Source of the DNA: Adiantum capillus-veneris
Lineage: Eukaryota > Streptophyta > Polypodiopsida > Polypodiales > Pteridaceae
Reading direction: 5' to 3'
Assembly (NCBI GenBank): GCA_014529385.2
Contig: CM043960.1
Span: 32,285,396 to 32,349,395 of the forward strand
Length of the DNA stretch: 64,000 nt
Part shown: piece after piece, positions 10,154 through 19,983 of the stretch
Numbering within the stretch: the stretch's first letter is position 1
How the letters are laid out: each line of letters opens with the position of its first letter
Made by a program: the position numbers and the translations under genes
Notes under the pieces: generated by a model
The model's database searches: none
Seen by the model: the letters and a program-made list of their open reading frames with translations, nothing else
Told to the model about the DNA's origin: nothing

Positions 10154-12500
10154 CTACAACTTTTCTTTCTGGTTGAGATTCTTCTTGACCTTCTCTGCTG
10201 CTTGCATGGCTCCTGTTCAGTGAATAGAGTGTCAAAGTTAGCAGATTTGACAGATTTTTCTCTGAAATGTCCTTTAGTCTGAAATGCTGACAATTTTGGT
10301 CCAATTTGCTTCAAATCAATTTTTGAACGAGCATAGATGCATAAAAACATGCAAGGAACAAAATTGTAAAGTCCAAACAAGATTTTGCAACCAAAGTAAA
10401 TAATCGCGATTATTTACAGCTGAGTATTTTTTTCAACATTTTGCAAACTACCAAATACATACTCTGAGTGAAATATGGGCTCATTTGGATGCATAGGGTG
10501 AAAATGGTACCAGATTTTGGTTTTAGGTCTCTAAAACAGTAGATATAATGAAAATTTGAGATTTTGAGCTTCAAATTGGTGAAACTTGGCTAGTGGGCTT
10601 AGCACATCAAGTACTTTGGATGTATGATGGCAAAATAGCAAAATTCTCCCATTTTGGCTAGAAAGTAAATAGTCACGATTATTAACTTTTCTACCAAAAT
10701 CAACATTTTTTGGTACAATTTGGTTCTAGGCATTGTATAGACCCTGTGTATGAGATATGAGGTGATTTGGATCAAGAAATGTGACCCATGACCCAAAAAT
10801 TGGCTTGCAAAGACTTCTTTGCATTTTCTGGCAATTTTCCAAGTTATAGGTGCTCATTTTGGCTCATACTTGATTTTTGGCATGTAATAGGTATGTACAC
10901 ATGATAGGTAAGGTGATGATACAATTTCCAACCAAAAATAGTGCAAAAGTAAATAATCGCGATTATTTACAGCAGTCATAACTTTATTGCAAAACTTACA
11001 AATTTTGACCTAAACACAATCTATACACCTAAAACAAGTTCTAAATTGAATTTGGTTAAGTTTTGTCTTGCCGGCATCACTTTGTGCTTTGTCGACTCTG
11101 AAATCACCGATTTCTATGACTACACTGCCTGTTGAGTTGGTCAGTCAATTTTGAGGCTTTAAACTTGTCCGCAACATAGTCGTGAAGGTTGATCGAATTC
11201 TGGCTCATTTGGAGTCAGTTTGACCCCGTATATCGAATTTGACGCTTTGTAGCCTTCGATCCATTTTTTGTTTTTCAAGGGCTTTGCTTGATTGATTTCA
11301 CGAAACCAATCATATACATTGTATATGAACCTCGTAGGCAAGTTGTCTGAGGAGTCAGATCCGAAATCTGGCATCTTCCAAAAACCTAGCTTCTCTACTG
11401 GGGACCCCCTCGACCCCCACCGAATGGTCCACTGATGATATAGAAAGGTTCTATTATGTTAGGGCATGCTACAATTCAAATCTCATCCGATTTGGTCGAG
11501 CTGACAGGCTGCTATGGTCAATTTTTTGTCGTAGGTCTTCGTGTACTGCTCGATTTCTAGGGTTTTTTCTAGGGGTTTAGAGTAGCTACCGGCCATACAA
11601 ATTGGATCATTGACGAGTAAATAACTTATCCCTCATGTCTCCTGTGAGACGACGCTGAAAATGGCCAACTGTAGACTCCGGAAAAGATACACGAAAGAGG
11701 TCGAAAAGCTCTCTCTGCAAAGGCTGCAAGTGGAAATAAGGTGGTTTTAGCCTACCTGGGATATCCATACCCGGACTTCCCGAGCCATATTTCCCCAGAT
11801 TCCCCCTGTTAGTCCTACTAGGCCGTGAAATCTATGTTAGGCTCAAAATTTCCCCGATCGGATTCCTGTAGCCCATTTTGCAAGAATTTTGCAAAAGTAG
11901 GTCTGGCCGCCTAATTTAGGCTTCCTGCTTTCATCTTTTGATTTCATTGAAAATTTTTGTGCTTGTTCATCTTGTCTTTCTTATCACTATCATGTCTTCC
12001 GTTATTCCATCTGAGCTTCTTTGCTATTTATTATTAATTTTTGACTTGTTTATTGGAAAAAATCAAAGAAAATAACAAAATGCTCTAAAAAAGTAAAGTA
12101 AAAATCCAATAATTAAGAAAATCCATTGAAAAACACACCTTTATTGTTTTTTTGTTGGATTTCTCTATTCTTAAGTCTCAATATCGAAAAAAATGATGAA
12201 AAATAATCAAAATATACTATTTTTGATGATTTTCTAATAGTATATACACTATTTACACTCATCGGGAAGTTATTATTATTGAATTTTCCCTTGATGATGA
12301 ATGATAAGGGCATTATTAGGTAATTTTACAAAAATCACACGTTAACATCAAACCTTTTTTCTCCCTCTTCAAACATTGCCCTTAATTGCTTAGTGCCCTT
12401 CCACCCCTCCTAGATGGCATACTCCGGAACGACTGTGTGCATGGGTTGAACAATTGTGTCTTATGCATAGCCGTGGTTGGCTCTACCATGCTTTGAAGAT
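10154..12500. other. AT-rich spacer between integrase-side ORFs and ORF3
   Basis: No convincing coding sequence is seen on either strand. It holds three copies of a 22-bp palindrome centred on TAATCGCGATTA (10396-10417, 10665-10686 degenerate, 10949-10970), spaced 269 and 284 bases. The same motif fills the 5' leader. A more GC-balanced block at about 11380-11930 and an A/T-rich block at 12040-12340 follow. It could hold a promoter, intron or packaging signals for ORF3, but nothing proves this. Confidence 0.6.
10396..10970. repeat. Palindrome array in gypsy 3' spacer
   Basis: Perfect palindromes containing TAAATAATCGCGATTATTTA sit at 10396-10417 and 10949-10970. A variant with AGTCACGATTATTAAC sits at 10665-10686. 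Each could form a stem in RNA or bind a dimeric protein. Confidence 0.8.
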
Positions 12501-12522
12501 CAATGCAGTTCAAACCAATATG

Positions 12523-13440
12523 CTATGCAAGAGGTGGGTCTTGAGTAATTAACTCAAGGGTTTCTGATGTCGAGGTTTGTTGTTGATGTCTTCCAAAGAG
12601 CAAATCTTGTAGCTTGTGTGCTCTCTGCTTGATTGTGCCATCAGGATGCTTTAGCACTCTGATTGCTTGAATTGTTGGTAGAACTTTTGTCTGTTGTCGA
12701 GCTTTTTCTTGCCATTGGTAGCTTGGTTCGCTTGGTGTTGTATAGTGTGGTGGAGTCTTATGAGACTTAACTCTCCATTGCTTGATTCGTTTTACGGTTT
12801 GTGGAGAAGATAAGTGCTCCTTTTTCTTCCAAACCCATTTTATGTTAGGTTCCTTGTCTAGAGATGCGCGTCTCTGTGTTTTTTTCTTTGAAACCCCCTT
12901 TGGTTTTGTTGGTGATGTTTTGGGCACCCAGATTTGATTCTCCTTGTCCTTAAGTTGTGCTTTTGGTACCCAAATTTTCCTGACTCCTTGAATGCTACTT
13001 GTAGCATGTGCTTGTCGGGAGGATGGATAAGATTGATTACTTCAAGGTTTGCTCTGCTTATTACTCCCTTTCCATTCCTCTTTGCTTGGTGCAATTGGAA
13101 CAATGAGTTTTCGGCCTTTTGGTGATAGCTTGAGTTGATTCGTATCCCAATCTGGTACTGCCTTGTATGTCCGCATCCAGGGAATTCCAAGAATCATCAT
13201 CTCATTCATGTGTTCATCTCGTAAGCATACAAACTGATGAGGATATGAACATCCATGTACTATCATGTTCAAGTTGACTACTCCCAAAGTTGGTGTTGGG
13301 TTCTTGTTGCATCCTTTGATAGCATTTGTGCTATGATTGTTGAGCTGTACTTTGAGGCGAAGTTCCATTCCGTCTAACCATTCATCATCTGTTGATATGG
13401 CATCTTTTGGCAATTCCCATTGTCGGTCATCTATTTCCAG
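12523..13440 (-). pseudogene. Post-integrase ORF with retropepsin-like C-terminal motif
   Basis: Just downstream of the integrase C-terminus is former coding sequence in three overlapping open pieces (13413-13042, 13190-12858, 12927-12523). The first contains MMILGIPWMRTYKAVPDWDT followed by LKLSPKGRKL. This matches the shape of the retropepsin C-terminal signature (ILG-x-PWL, then P-x-IDW, then L-x-L). The catalytic DSG/DTG expected some 60-80 residues earlier is not visible. The rest is basic and Pro/Gln/Lys-rich (KPKGVSKKKTQRRASLDKEP). The true protease of the element lies elsewhere (about 18300-18680), so this would be a second, non-catalytic copy or a chance resemblance. Confidence 0.45.
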
Positions 13441-13539
13441 AGTGTTGATGGGAATCGGTATCTATTGATTCTTGAGAGCAATCTTTCGTTTGAGTACCCA
13501 AAGCCGAGATTCCTCTTGGGCTTCATCAATAACCTGCTG

Positions 13540-15198
13540 TCATTTAATTTTTCTTTGCTTGGTTGTATGCATTTTTTCTAGCAATTCATTGGTTAGTGGC
13601 AGATTGTATTTCTTTAAACGGCATCCACTAATCCAATTGGCCATGGGTTCACCATCTAGGGTGGATAACTTTACTGCTCCACTTGGAGATACATCTTCAA
13701 TGATAAACGGTCCGTTTCCCTTTTTCTTAAACTTGGGAATGTGTTGCTTAAGGGAATAGACTAAAACTAAGTCCCCTTTCTTGAAGATTTTTGTTATTAG
13801 ATGGGAAACAAAAAATTGTTTTTGTTTTCGCTTTTGTGCATAGATGTGAGCTACAACAGTTAGCCTTTGCTCATCTAGCTCTTCCAAATCTTTAATTCTT
13901 TCTAACAATTCATGTCCAGACCACTCAAGATTTTTAGCTACCCTTAATGTCGGCAATATAAATTCTATTGGCAGTATGGCATCAAGACCATAAACAAGGT
14001 TAAAGGGTGTAGCATTTAAAGATGTTTTGAATGAAACTCAATAAGCCCATAGAGCAGCATGGAGATTCATTTCCCAGACTATCCTTCCTGAACTAACCAC
14101 TTTAGTCAATACCGAGCTAAGAAATTTTTTTTGTATGCTCAGCTTGTCCGTTTGCTTACGGGTGATAGAGAGCTGATTTGTTATGGATGACCATAAACTC
14201 ATTAAGCAAATACTCGATTATCTCATTGAGGAAATGAGTTCCCCGATCACTGACAATTTCTATTGGCAATCCATATCTCGTGAATACATACTCATATAAG
14301 AATGCGGCAGTGGTTCTAGCATCATTCTTTTGAGTTGCTTTAGCCTCGGCTCACTTGGTCAAATAGTCCATAGCTACAATAATGTATTGAGCTTGGGTTC
14401 TATAAGCAAGTGGTTGTATTGGCCCAACAAAATTTATACCCCATTTTGTGAAAGCTCTTGCCCCCATCATTGGTCTTAAGGGCATGCTATCTACTCGTGT
14501 TGGCATTTTTGCTCTTTGATAAGCATCACACCTTTGAACATATTCTTTGGCATCTGCAAAAAGTGTTGGCCACCATATGCCTGCCATTAAGATTGGTCTT
14601 GCGGTGGTCTCACTTGAAAAGTGACCTCCAACTAATCCATCATGTGCTTGTTCGAAATATACTCATTTTCATTTTCACAAAGACGCAAATGTTGATCTTT
14701 ACCTCTCTGATACAATTGGTTTCCAATAAGAGCATAGTCTCTTGCTTCTGTTTCAATTGCTCTTTGACGGCGTTTACTCATATCCTCAGGAAATGTTCGG
14801 CTTGATAAGTAAGTAACCAGATAGTTACTTCACTTAGGAACAGGCAACATTTGGAACAATGTTACATGAGGTATGGGTGGTTGTTTTTGACATTGAGGAC
14901 AATCCTTTACAAAAGAACGAACATCACTCCTCATAGTCGGCCAAAATACTCCAAGTCTCAAGATTTGTTGCATAGTTTGGTCATCCGCAAAGTGAAGTCC
15001 TACTATGGTAACATGTGTTTGACTTAGATACTGGTTTTTTTCTTCAGGATTAATGCATAAGAGCAATATTCCATCTTGATTTCTTTTGTATAGCCTACCA
15101 CCTTGTAGTTGATACATAGCCGATTGCTTGATTAATTCGATTGTAATAGGAAGTGGTATTTGTGAATCCACTTGAGCTATTGTCATCAATGACACCAT
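13540..15198 (-). pseudogene. Gypsy integrase, degenerate, two H2C2 modules
   Basis: The integrase part of the gypsy polyprotein would insert the cDNA into chromosomes. In order: an H2C2 zinc module (HVTIVGLH ... CPQC, about 15030-14870); a second, different H2C2-like module (GHFSSETTARPILMAGIWWP ... CDAYQRAK, about 14640-14500) whose last Cys is Tyr; the rve core (WGINFVGPI about 14450, YIIVAMDYLTKW, IVSDRGTHF about 14240, ANGQAEHTKK about 14140); and a C-terminal region to 13540 (KKGDLVLVYSLKQ, GPFIIEDVSPSGAVKLSTLD). The first catalytic Asp is replaced by Asn in WGINFVGP. Stops occur in YHP*ANGQ and elsewhere. No chromodomain follows. Confidence 0.85.
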
Positions 15199-15207
15199 GT
15201 TTTTCGA

Positions 15208-17085
15208 TCATCGAGGTATCATTTCCATGGAGAACAAATAGGCATCTGGTAGATCATCGTCTACTCCTTTAGGTGATTCTCCTGATTCTGCTCGTTGATG
15301 TGTAGTGCCCTTTTTTACAACCACAATGAAATCAAATTCCAGAAGAATGATGAACCATCTCACTATTCTTCCTGTGTCACATGGCTTGTTGACCAAGTAT
15401 AATAAAGCTTGGTGGTCCACAAAGAACACAAACTTGTTGGCTAATAGGTAATGTCTATACTTTTAACGACATAGATCATTACTAATCCTTTCCTTTCAGT
15501 GGTAGTGTAATTCTTTTCCGCCATGTTCAACTGTCGGCTAGCATAAGAAATAGGAAAGTCAATTTTTCCATCTCCTGGTTGAGCTAATACACAACCAATG
15601 GCAAAATTGGAAGCATCTACATGTATGTGGAATATCTTATTTCAATTTGGTGCTTTCAATATTGGAGCTGAGGTGAGAGGTTGCTTAAGCTTCATGAAGG
15701 ATTCTTCACATGCCTCGGTCCACTCAAAGTGTGTAATCAAGCTATACATGGGTTTTGTAATTATAGCGTACATATAGATGAACCGTCTGTAATATCCACA
15801 ATGTCCCATGAAGGCTTGTACCCCCTTGATTGTTGTTGGTCTAGGAAAATCAGCAATGACATGATTACAACCACAGTGAAATCAAATTCCAGAAGAATGA
15901 TGAACCATCTCACTATTCTTCCTGTGTTGCATGGCTTGTTGACCAAGTATAATAAAGCTTGGTGGTCCACAAAGAACACAAACTTGTTGGTTAATAAGTA
16001 ATGTCTATACTTTTTAACGGCATAGATCATTCCTAATCCTTTCCTTTCAATGGTAGTGTAATTCTTTTCCGCCATGTTCAACTATCGGCTAGCATAAGAA
16101 ATAGGAAAGTTAATTTTCCATCTCCTGGTTGAGATAATATACAACCGATGGAAAAATTGAAAGCATCTACATGTATGTGGAATATCTTATTTCAATCTGG
16201 TGCTTTCAATATTGTAGCTGAGGTGAGAGCTTGCTTAAGCTTCATGAAGGATTCTTCACATGCCTCGGTCCACTCAAAGTGTGTAATCAAGCTATACATG
16301 GGTTTTGCAATTTTAGCATACATATAGATGAACCATCTTTAATATCCACAATGTCCCATGAAGGCTTGTACCCCCTTGACTGTTGTTGGTCTAAACAAAT
16401 CAGCAATGACATGAATTTTTTCAATATCAGTAGCTATGCCATTTTTAGACACTATATGTCCAAGAATTTTTCCTTATCTACCCATGAATGTGCACTTTTC
16501 AGGATTTAAGCAAATCCTATAAAGTCTACATTTTTTGAATACCAAGTTTTTGAGGTGTTCAAAATGATCAGCTCGGATTGATGAATGTCCGCATAGATCA
16601 TCCATATATACTTCCAAGAATTTCCTCACATATTCTTTAAAAGCATGGCTCATCAACTTTGAAATGTGGCTGGAGCATTAGTTAACCCAAACGGCATGTG
16701 TCCAATAGGCAAAAATACCCCATTCTGTTGCAAAAGCAGTTTTATGCTAATCTTTTGGGTCAACCAAAAGTTGATTGTATCCCGAAAAGCCATCTAAGAA
16801 GCTGTAAGCTTCTTTTCCTGCAACTCGTTCTAAAACATGCTCAGTGATTAGAAGAGGAAATTTGTCTCTAATGGTAGCTGCATTCACTTTTTTGAGATTA
16901 ACACACACTCGTAATTTTTCATTCTTCTTGGGTACTACCACAATTGGAGATACCCAATCTGTGTGTTCAATTTCGTAAATGAATTCGGCTTTCTTTAGTT
17001 TTTTAATTTCTTCTTTGATCTTCTTGGCAAATGTTTCATTATATGTGTATGGCCTTTGTCTACTTGGTTTCGCATCATCTCTCAT
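15208..17085 (-). pseudogene. Gypsy reverse transcriptase and RNase H, degenerate
   Basis: RT begins in the open piece 17085-16747 (RQRPYTYNETFAKKIKEE, WVSPIVVVPKKNEKLRVCV, YSFLDGFSGYNQ, the last carrying the first catalytic Asp). It continues at 16656-16474 with FLEVYMDDLCGHS, the active-site YMDD. RNase H follows with VDAFNFSIGCI, TTIERKGLGMIYAVKKYRHY and VDHQALLYLVNKP. Stops and frame changes interrupt it (after VDPKD, within the FMG region), and a 550-bp tandem duplication adds a second RNase H segment. The sequence order protease-RT-RNase H-integrase is typical of Ty3/gypsy. Confidence 0.9.
15316..16414 (-). repeat. 550-bp tandem duplication across RNase H
   Basis: 15316-15865 and 15866-16414 are near-identical direct repeats. 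Each contains the RNase H stretch with VDHQALLYLVNKPC and the segment for the RT connection domain up to the codons after FIDMSLL-like sequence. It duplicates part of RNase H in the polymerase and is a later rearrangement of this copy, not a family feature, as far as one copy can show. Confidence 0.88.
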
Positions 17086-17705
17086 GGGTATGGTATGTTG
17101 ACAGATTTCTGGATCAATACCGTTGAGATCCTTATATGACCAAGCAAAGATATCACGCTATTCTTTGAGTAAGCTTAGCAAAATCTCTTCTTCTTCTTTT
17201 GTTAGGTCATTTGCAATGTAAGCAGGTCTAGGCTCTTCCCTTGGTTCAGACAGATCTATCTTTTTAGCGTTTTCAAGCCCCTTGTAGGACTCGCCATGTT
17301 TTCGTAATTCCCTAGCAGGTTATTCGACTATGATTTTTTGATCTTGGAGAGTATACTTCTTGTAATGGGATGGAACACTCATTACATCTTTACTATCCTC
17401 TTCTGTGGTCTCCATTTCAGTCGTATATATCTTCTTTAGAGCTTTTTTCAACTCTTGATATTTCTTTTTCCGCTCAACTCGTGTCATGGTTGGCTCCATT
17501 TCTTTGGTTTTGCTTGAGTATCCTTCCTCGTTTTTCTCGATGTTTTCGACATTTCTGGATTTTTGTTTGAAGGATATCTAACAGTGATTTTGTCCTTGAC
17601 ACAATCATGTGCCTCTATCTGCATCAAGAATTGTGTTCTACTGGAGACTGATGACATAGGTCTAGCTTTCACGTTTTTGGTGTCTCTTTTGCATCTATAC
17701 CATTT

Positions 17706-18296
17706 CTATCTTCTAGGTTTCTGGTTGGGAAAGTCAAAAAAAAATTCCTCCCCTCCTTTTATGAGTAGCTTAGCTCTCACATGTTCTTTTCCCGACCCCG
17801 AATCTTCTGAGGTAGCTGATTGTTCGTCTAACTCATCTGTTGCATTGTAGTAGAGGTCTGAGAAGACTTGTTGAGCTTTCATTAAGTCTTTGGATTCCTC
17901 AATTTCATCTCCAATGTGGAGGGTTGAGATCATTTGGATGAGAATTGTGTCATAGCCATCCTCATTGCAAAATTGAGTAGGCATAGACGTATTCACACAT
18001 ACATCCATTGTCGCTAAAATTTGAGTCCACTTAAATGGCTCAAACAAATGTTGTGGAAAGGGTTCAGGTACATAGACTTCGTTTGTGCAATCACTTTCTA
18101 AGATACATTCTTCTCGTTTTAGGCTTCCGTTTTCTGAAGCTCCACACATCCAAATAGGAGTGTCCTTGTTTAACCAAGATGCAAGCTTAGTTTCAGCCGA
18201 AGAGACTGAATTGAACTCTTGTATGGGCGTTTTCATGACATCTCTATATGTGTGATCTTTTAGATTTACCCTTGTTATAGATCCCACTTGCTTCAA
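17706..18296 (-). CDS. Protease-RT linker region of gypsy polyprotein
   Basis: An open piece of 196 residues (starts MKQVGSITRV) lies in the same direction between the protease and RT. It is acidic in its second half (GDEIEESKDLMKAQQVFSDL, DELDEQSATSEDSGSG) and has no catalytic motif that I recognise. Linkers of this kind are normal in large plant gypsy polyproteins. It is part of the polyprotein rather than a separate gene. The stretch 17086-17705 continues the linker with stops; weak coding character only. Confidence 0.55.
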   Translation of the reverse strand: MKQVGSITRVNLKDHTYRDVMKTPIQEFNSVSSAETKLASWLNKDTPIWMCGASENGSLKREECILESDCTNEVYVPEPFPQHLFEPFKWTQILATMDVCVNTSMPTQFCNEDGYDTILIQMISTLHIGDEIEESKDLMKAQQVFSDLYYNATDELDEQSATSEDSGSGKEHVRAKLLIKGGEEFFFDFPNQKPRR

Positions 18297-18299
18297 GTA

Positions 18300-18690
18300 C
18301 AGATAGTTGTTTCCCTAATCTTGGATGAGTTGTACCTGTCGCATGAAAGGTCTTCCCAGTATGATTTCGTAATTGAGTTTCTTCCCAAAGTCTACTATGG
18401 CAAAAGTTTGTTGATATTCAATCCCACAGGAATTAACTATCACTTTTTCAAGCAGTCATAAGGGTCTTTCAATGTGTCCATCAGTCAATTGCAATTTCAT
18501 TTGAGTTTGTCTACTAATGGCTGGTTGTCCCCAGGATTCCCATACTGCTTGCGTGGCTATGGCTATGCCTGCTCCACTATCCAGTATTGCCATGGTTTCT
18601 ATGTCATTATATTTCACTGAAAGGGTGGTGTTTCCTTCTTCCCCCTCGTAGTATTCTCAGACTTTGTTCATTGGAACAGAATGAATCTCT
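18300..18690 (-). pseudogene. Gypsy aspartic protease, with stop codons
   Basis: The minus strand near 18590-18530 reads ETMAILDSGAGIAIATQAVW, the retropepsin active site (DSGAG). Downstream at about 18380-18340 comes EIILGRPFMRQVQLI, the matching C-terminal signature. In-frame stops after IERPL and after LIQD break it. It would process the gypsy polyprotein. It is too broken to appear as a single open frame, so the call rests on the two motifs and their spacing. Confidence 0.8.
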
Positions 18691-19453
18691 TTGTTGTCCA
18701 TTTCACGTTTCAATTTTTCCAAATTTTTTGAGATTAGCCCCGTTATCCCCACCTTCTCTAGTGTTCTCTATAGATCATTCCATAAATATGGTCTGAGTTT
18801 TAACAGTTCTCCCAAGGTAAGAGCGCATTAGATGGGTGTATACATGATTGAATGAATGTTGTCTGTTTCTAAGGTCTATTCAGCTTTTTTTACCTAAGTG
18901 GTCTTACGCACTATGGATTCATCTTCATTATCTCCCAAGTAAGAGGGTAATGTTTTTAAGATCAATGGTTTCGACATTCTTGAAGCTTCAGATCCGCAAT
19001 CCCATTCAAGGATTGTACATCCATATTCATATCAGAAGGTAGGTTATCTAACCAAACTTCCTCTATAGGAGTTGACTTTAGAGTTAGGCTCCCATCATTG
19101 ATCTCTCTAACTTTTTTCCATAAGTGTCTTGGCCAGTCTTCCTCTACGAATGGAATTCCGTCTAAGGCATCTTCGCTGCCAGCACTATAAGTTCTGGTTC
19201 TTTTCTTTCAAAGTGGGGTTCTGCCACCACATCAGGTTTTTCTTTAATGTCTCTTACCACAAGCTCTTCAGGTTTTGCGATACTTTCAAGCTTGGGTTTT
19301 TGTTTTTCCAGCATTTCTTGCGTGATTCTTACCAAATTTTGATAAGCTTCCAGCTTAGCTGCTTCCATGTCTGGAGAAGGATAGTTTTTCCATTTGTTTT
19401 CATGTTTTGGCCTGCTTTAAGTCCTGCTTGGTAGGCTTCCAAGGTTGCATTAA
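18691..19453 (-). pseudogene. Gag C-terminal / pre-protease region of gypsy
   Basis: Open piece 19368-19162 is Glu/Lys-rich (MEAAKLEAYQNLVRITQEML). The piece above it (19449-19340, ATLEAYQAGLKAGQNMKTNG) is in the frame that continues gag across the TIR insertion at the TTAA (19450-19453). A frameshift near 19380 separates the two. Further toward 18691 only short decayed pieces are seen (about 19160-19030, with DWPRHLWKKVREIND). Confidence 0.6.
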
Positions 19454-19467
19454 CACTAGGTTGGTAA
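19454..19467 (+). repeat. Left terminal inverted repeat
   Basis: CACTAGGTTGGTAA, directly inside TTAA. Its perfect inverse is at 25920-25933. Confidence 0.8.
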
Positions 19468-19676
19468 CCTACCAGGACATAAAAGTGTCCTTTCAAGGTT
19501 TTGAAAAAAACCTCCAAAACCATAGTAGATCCACTCATTTTGTAAAATCCTTTCACGAGGTTATAGTTTAAGGCCTACTACACATGGAAAAAATAAGAAA
19601 CTTGTAAAATTTCTCATCTTTTGGTCACACCAAGCGTCCAAAGTTGATGGAGTAGTACATTTTCATCAAAACAGTC

Positions 19677-19681
19677 ATTTC
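19677..19681. repeat. Copia target site duplication (left)
   Basis: ATTTC before the left LTR. The same five bases follow the right LTR at 24819-24823. Confidence 0.9.
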
Positions 19682-19908
19682 TGTTGGAATTAGGGTTGCA
19701 GAGAAACACACACAGCTTGGAGAAGACAAAGGAAGCTCAAGGCACACAATAGAGAGTATGTTACTTAGTGTGCAATGGAAAGATAGTTAGCCCTAGAGTG
19801 ATGGGCGTATATACAATGCACGGGGGAAAAAACCTCCTAAAGAGGGAAAAAATGCCCCGGCGGTCCTAGTGTGTTCACACACATCACTACCACATGTATA
19901 TGGTAACA
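19682..19908 (-). repeat. 3' LTR of internal copia element
   Basis: 227 bp, plus-strand edges TGTTGGAATT and GGTAACA. It differs from the right LTR at the AAGACAAAGG/AAGACGAAGG, TTACTTAG/TTACCTAG and CATGTATA/CATATATA positions. Confidence 0.95.
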
Positions 19909-19983
19909 AATCCCCCCTGGAGTGATGCGGTGAATGAGAGCTGGCACATGAGTAAAGGGAAGTGCCATGCCCTGAGGACAGGA

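Noticed and set aside
10599-10970. CRISPR-like array from regularly spaced palindromes
   Set aside because: The repeats are ~270-290 bp apart within a plant retroelement, with similar rather than unique spacers.
19454-19467. CACTA-superfamily transposon (ends begin CACTA)
   Set aside because: CACTA elements duplicate 3 bp; here the adjacent bases are TAA and TTA, not a direct repeat, while TTAA (or TA) fits exactly.
19329-19556. Separate 75-residue minus-strand gene containing GHFYVL
   Set aside because: It reads from the TIR element across its edge into gag; the shared GHFYVL on both sides is just the hairpin repeat translated.
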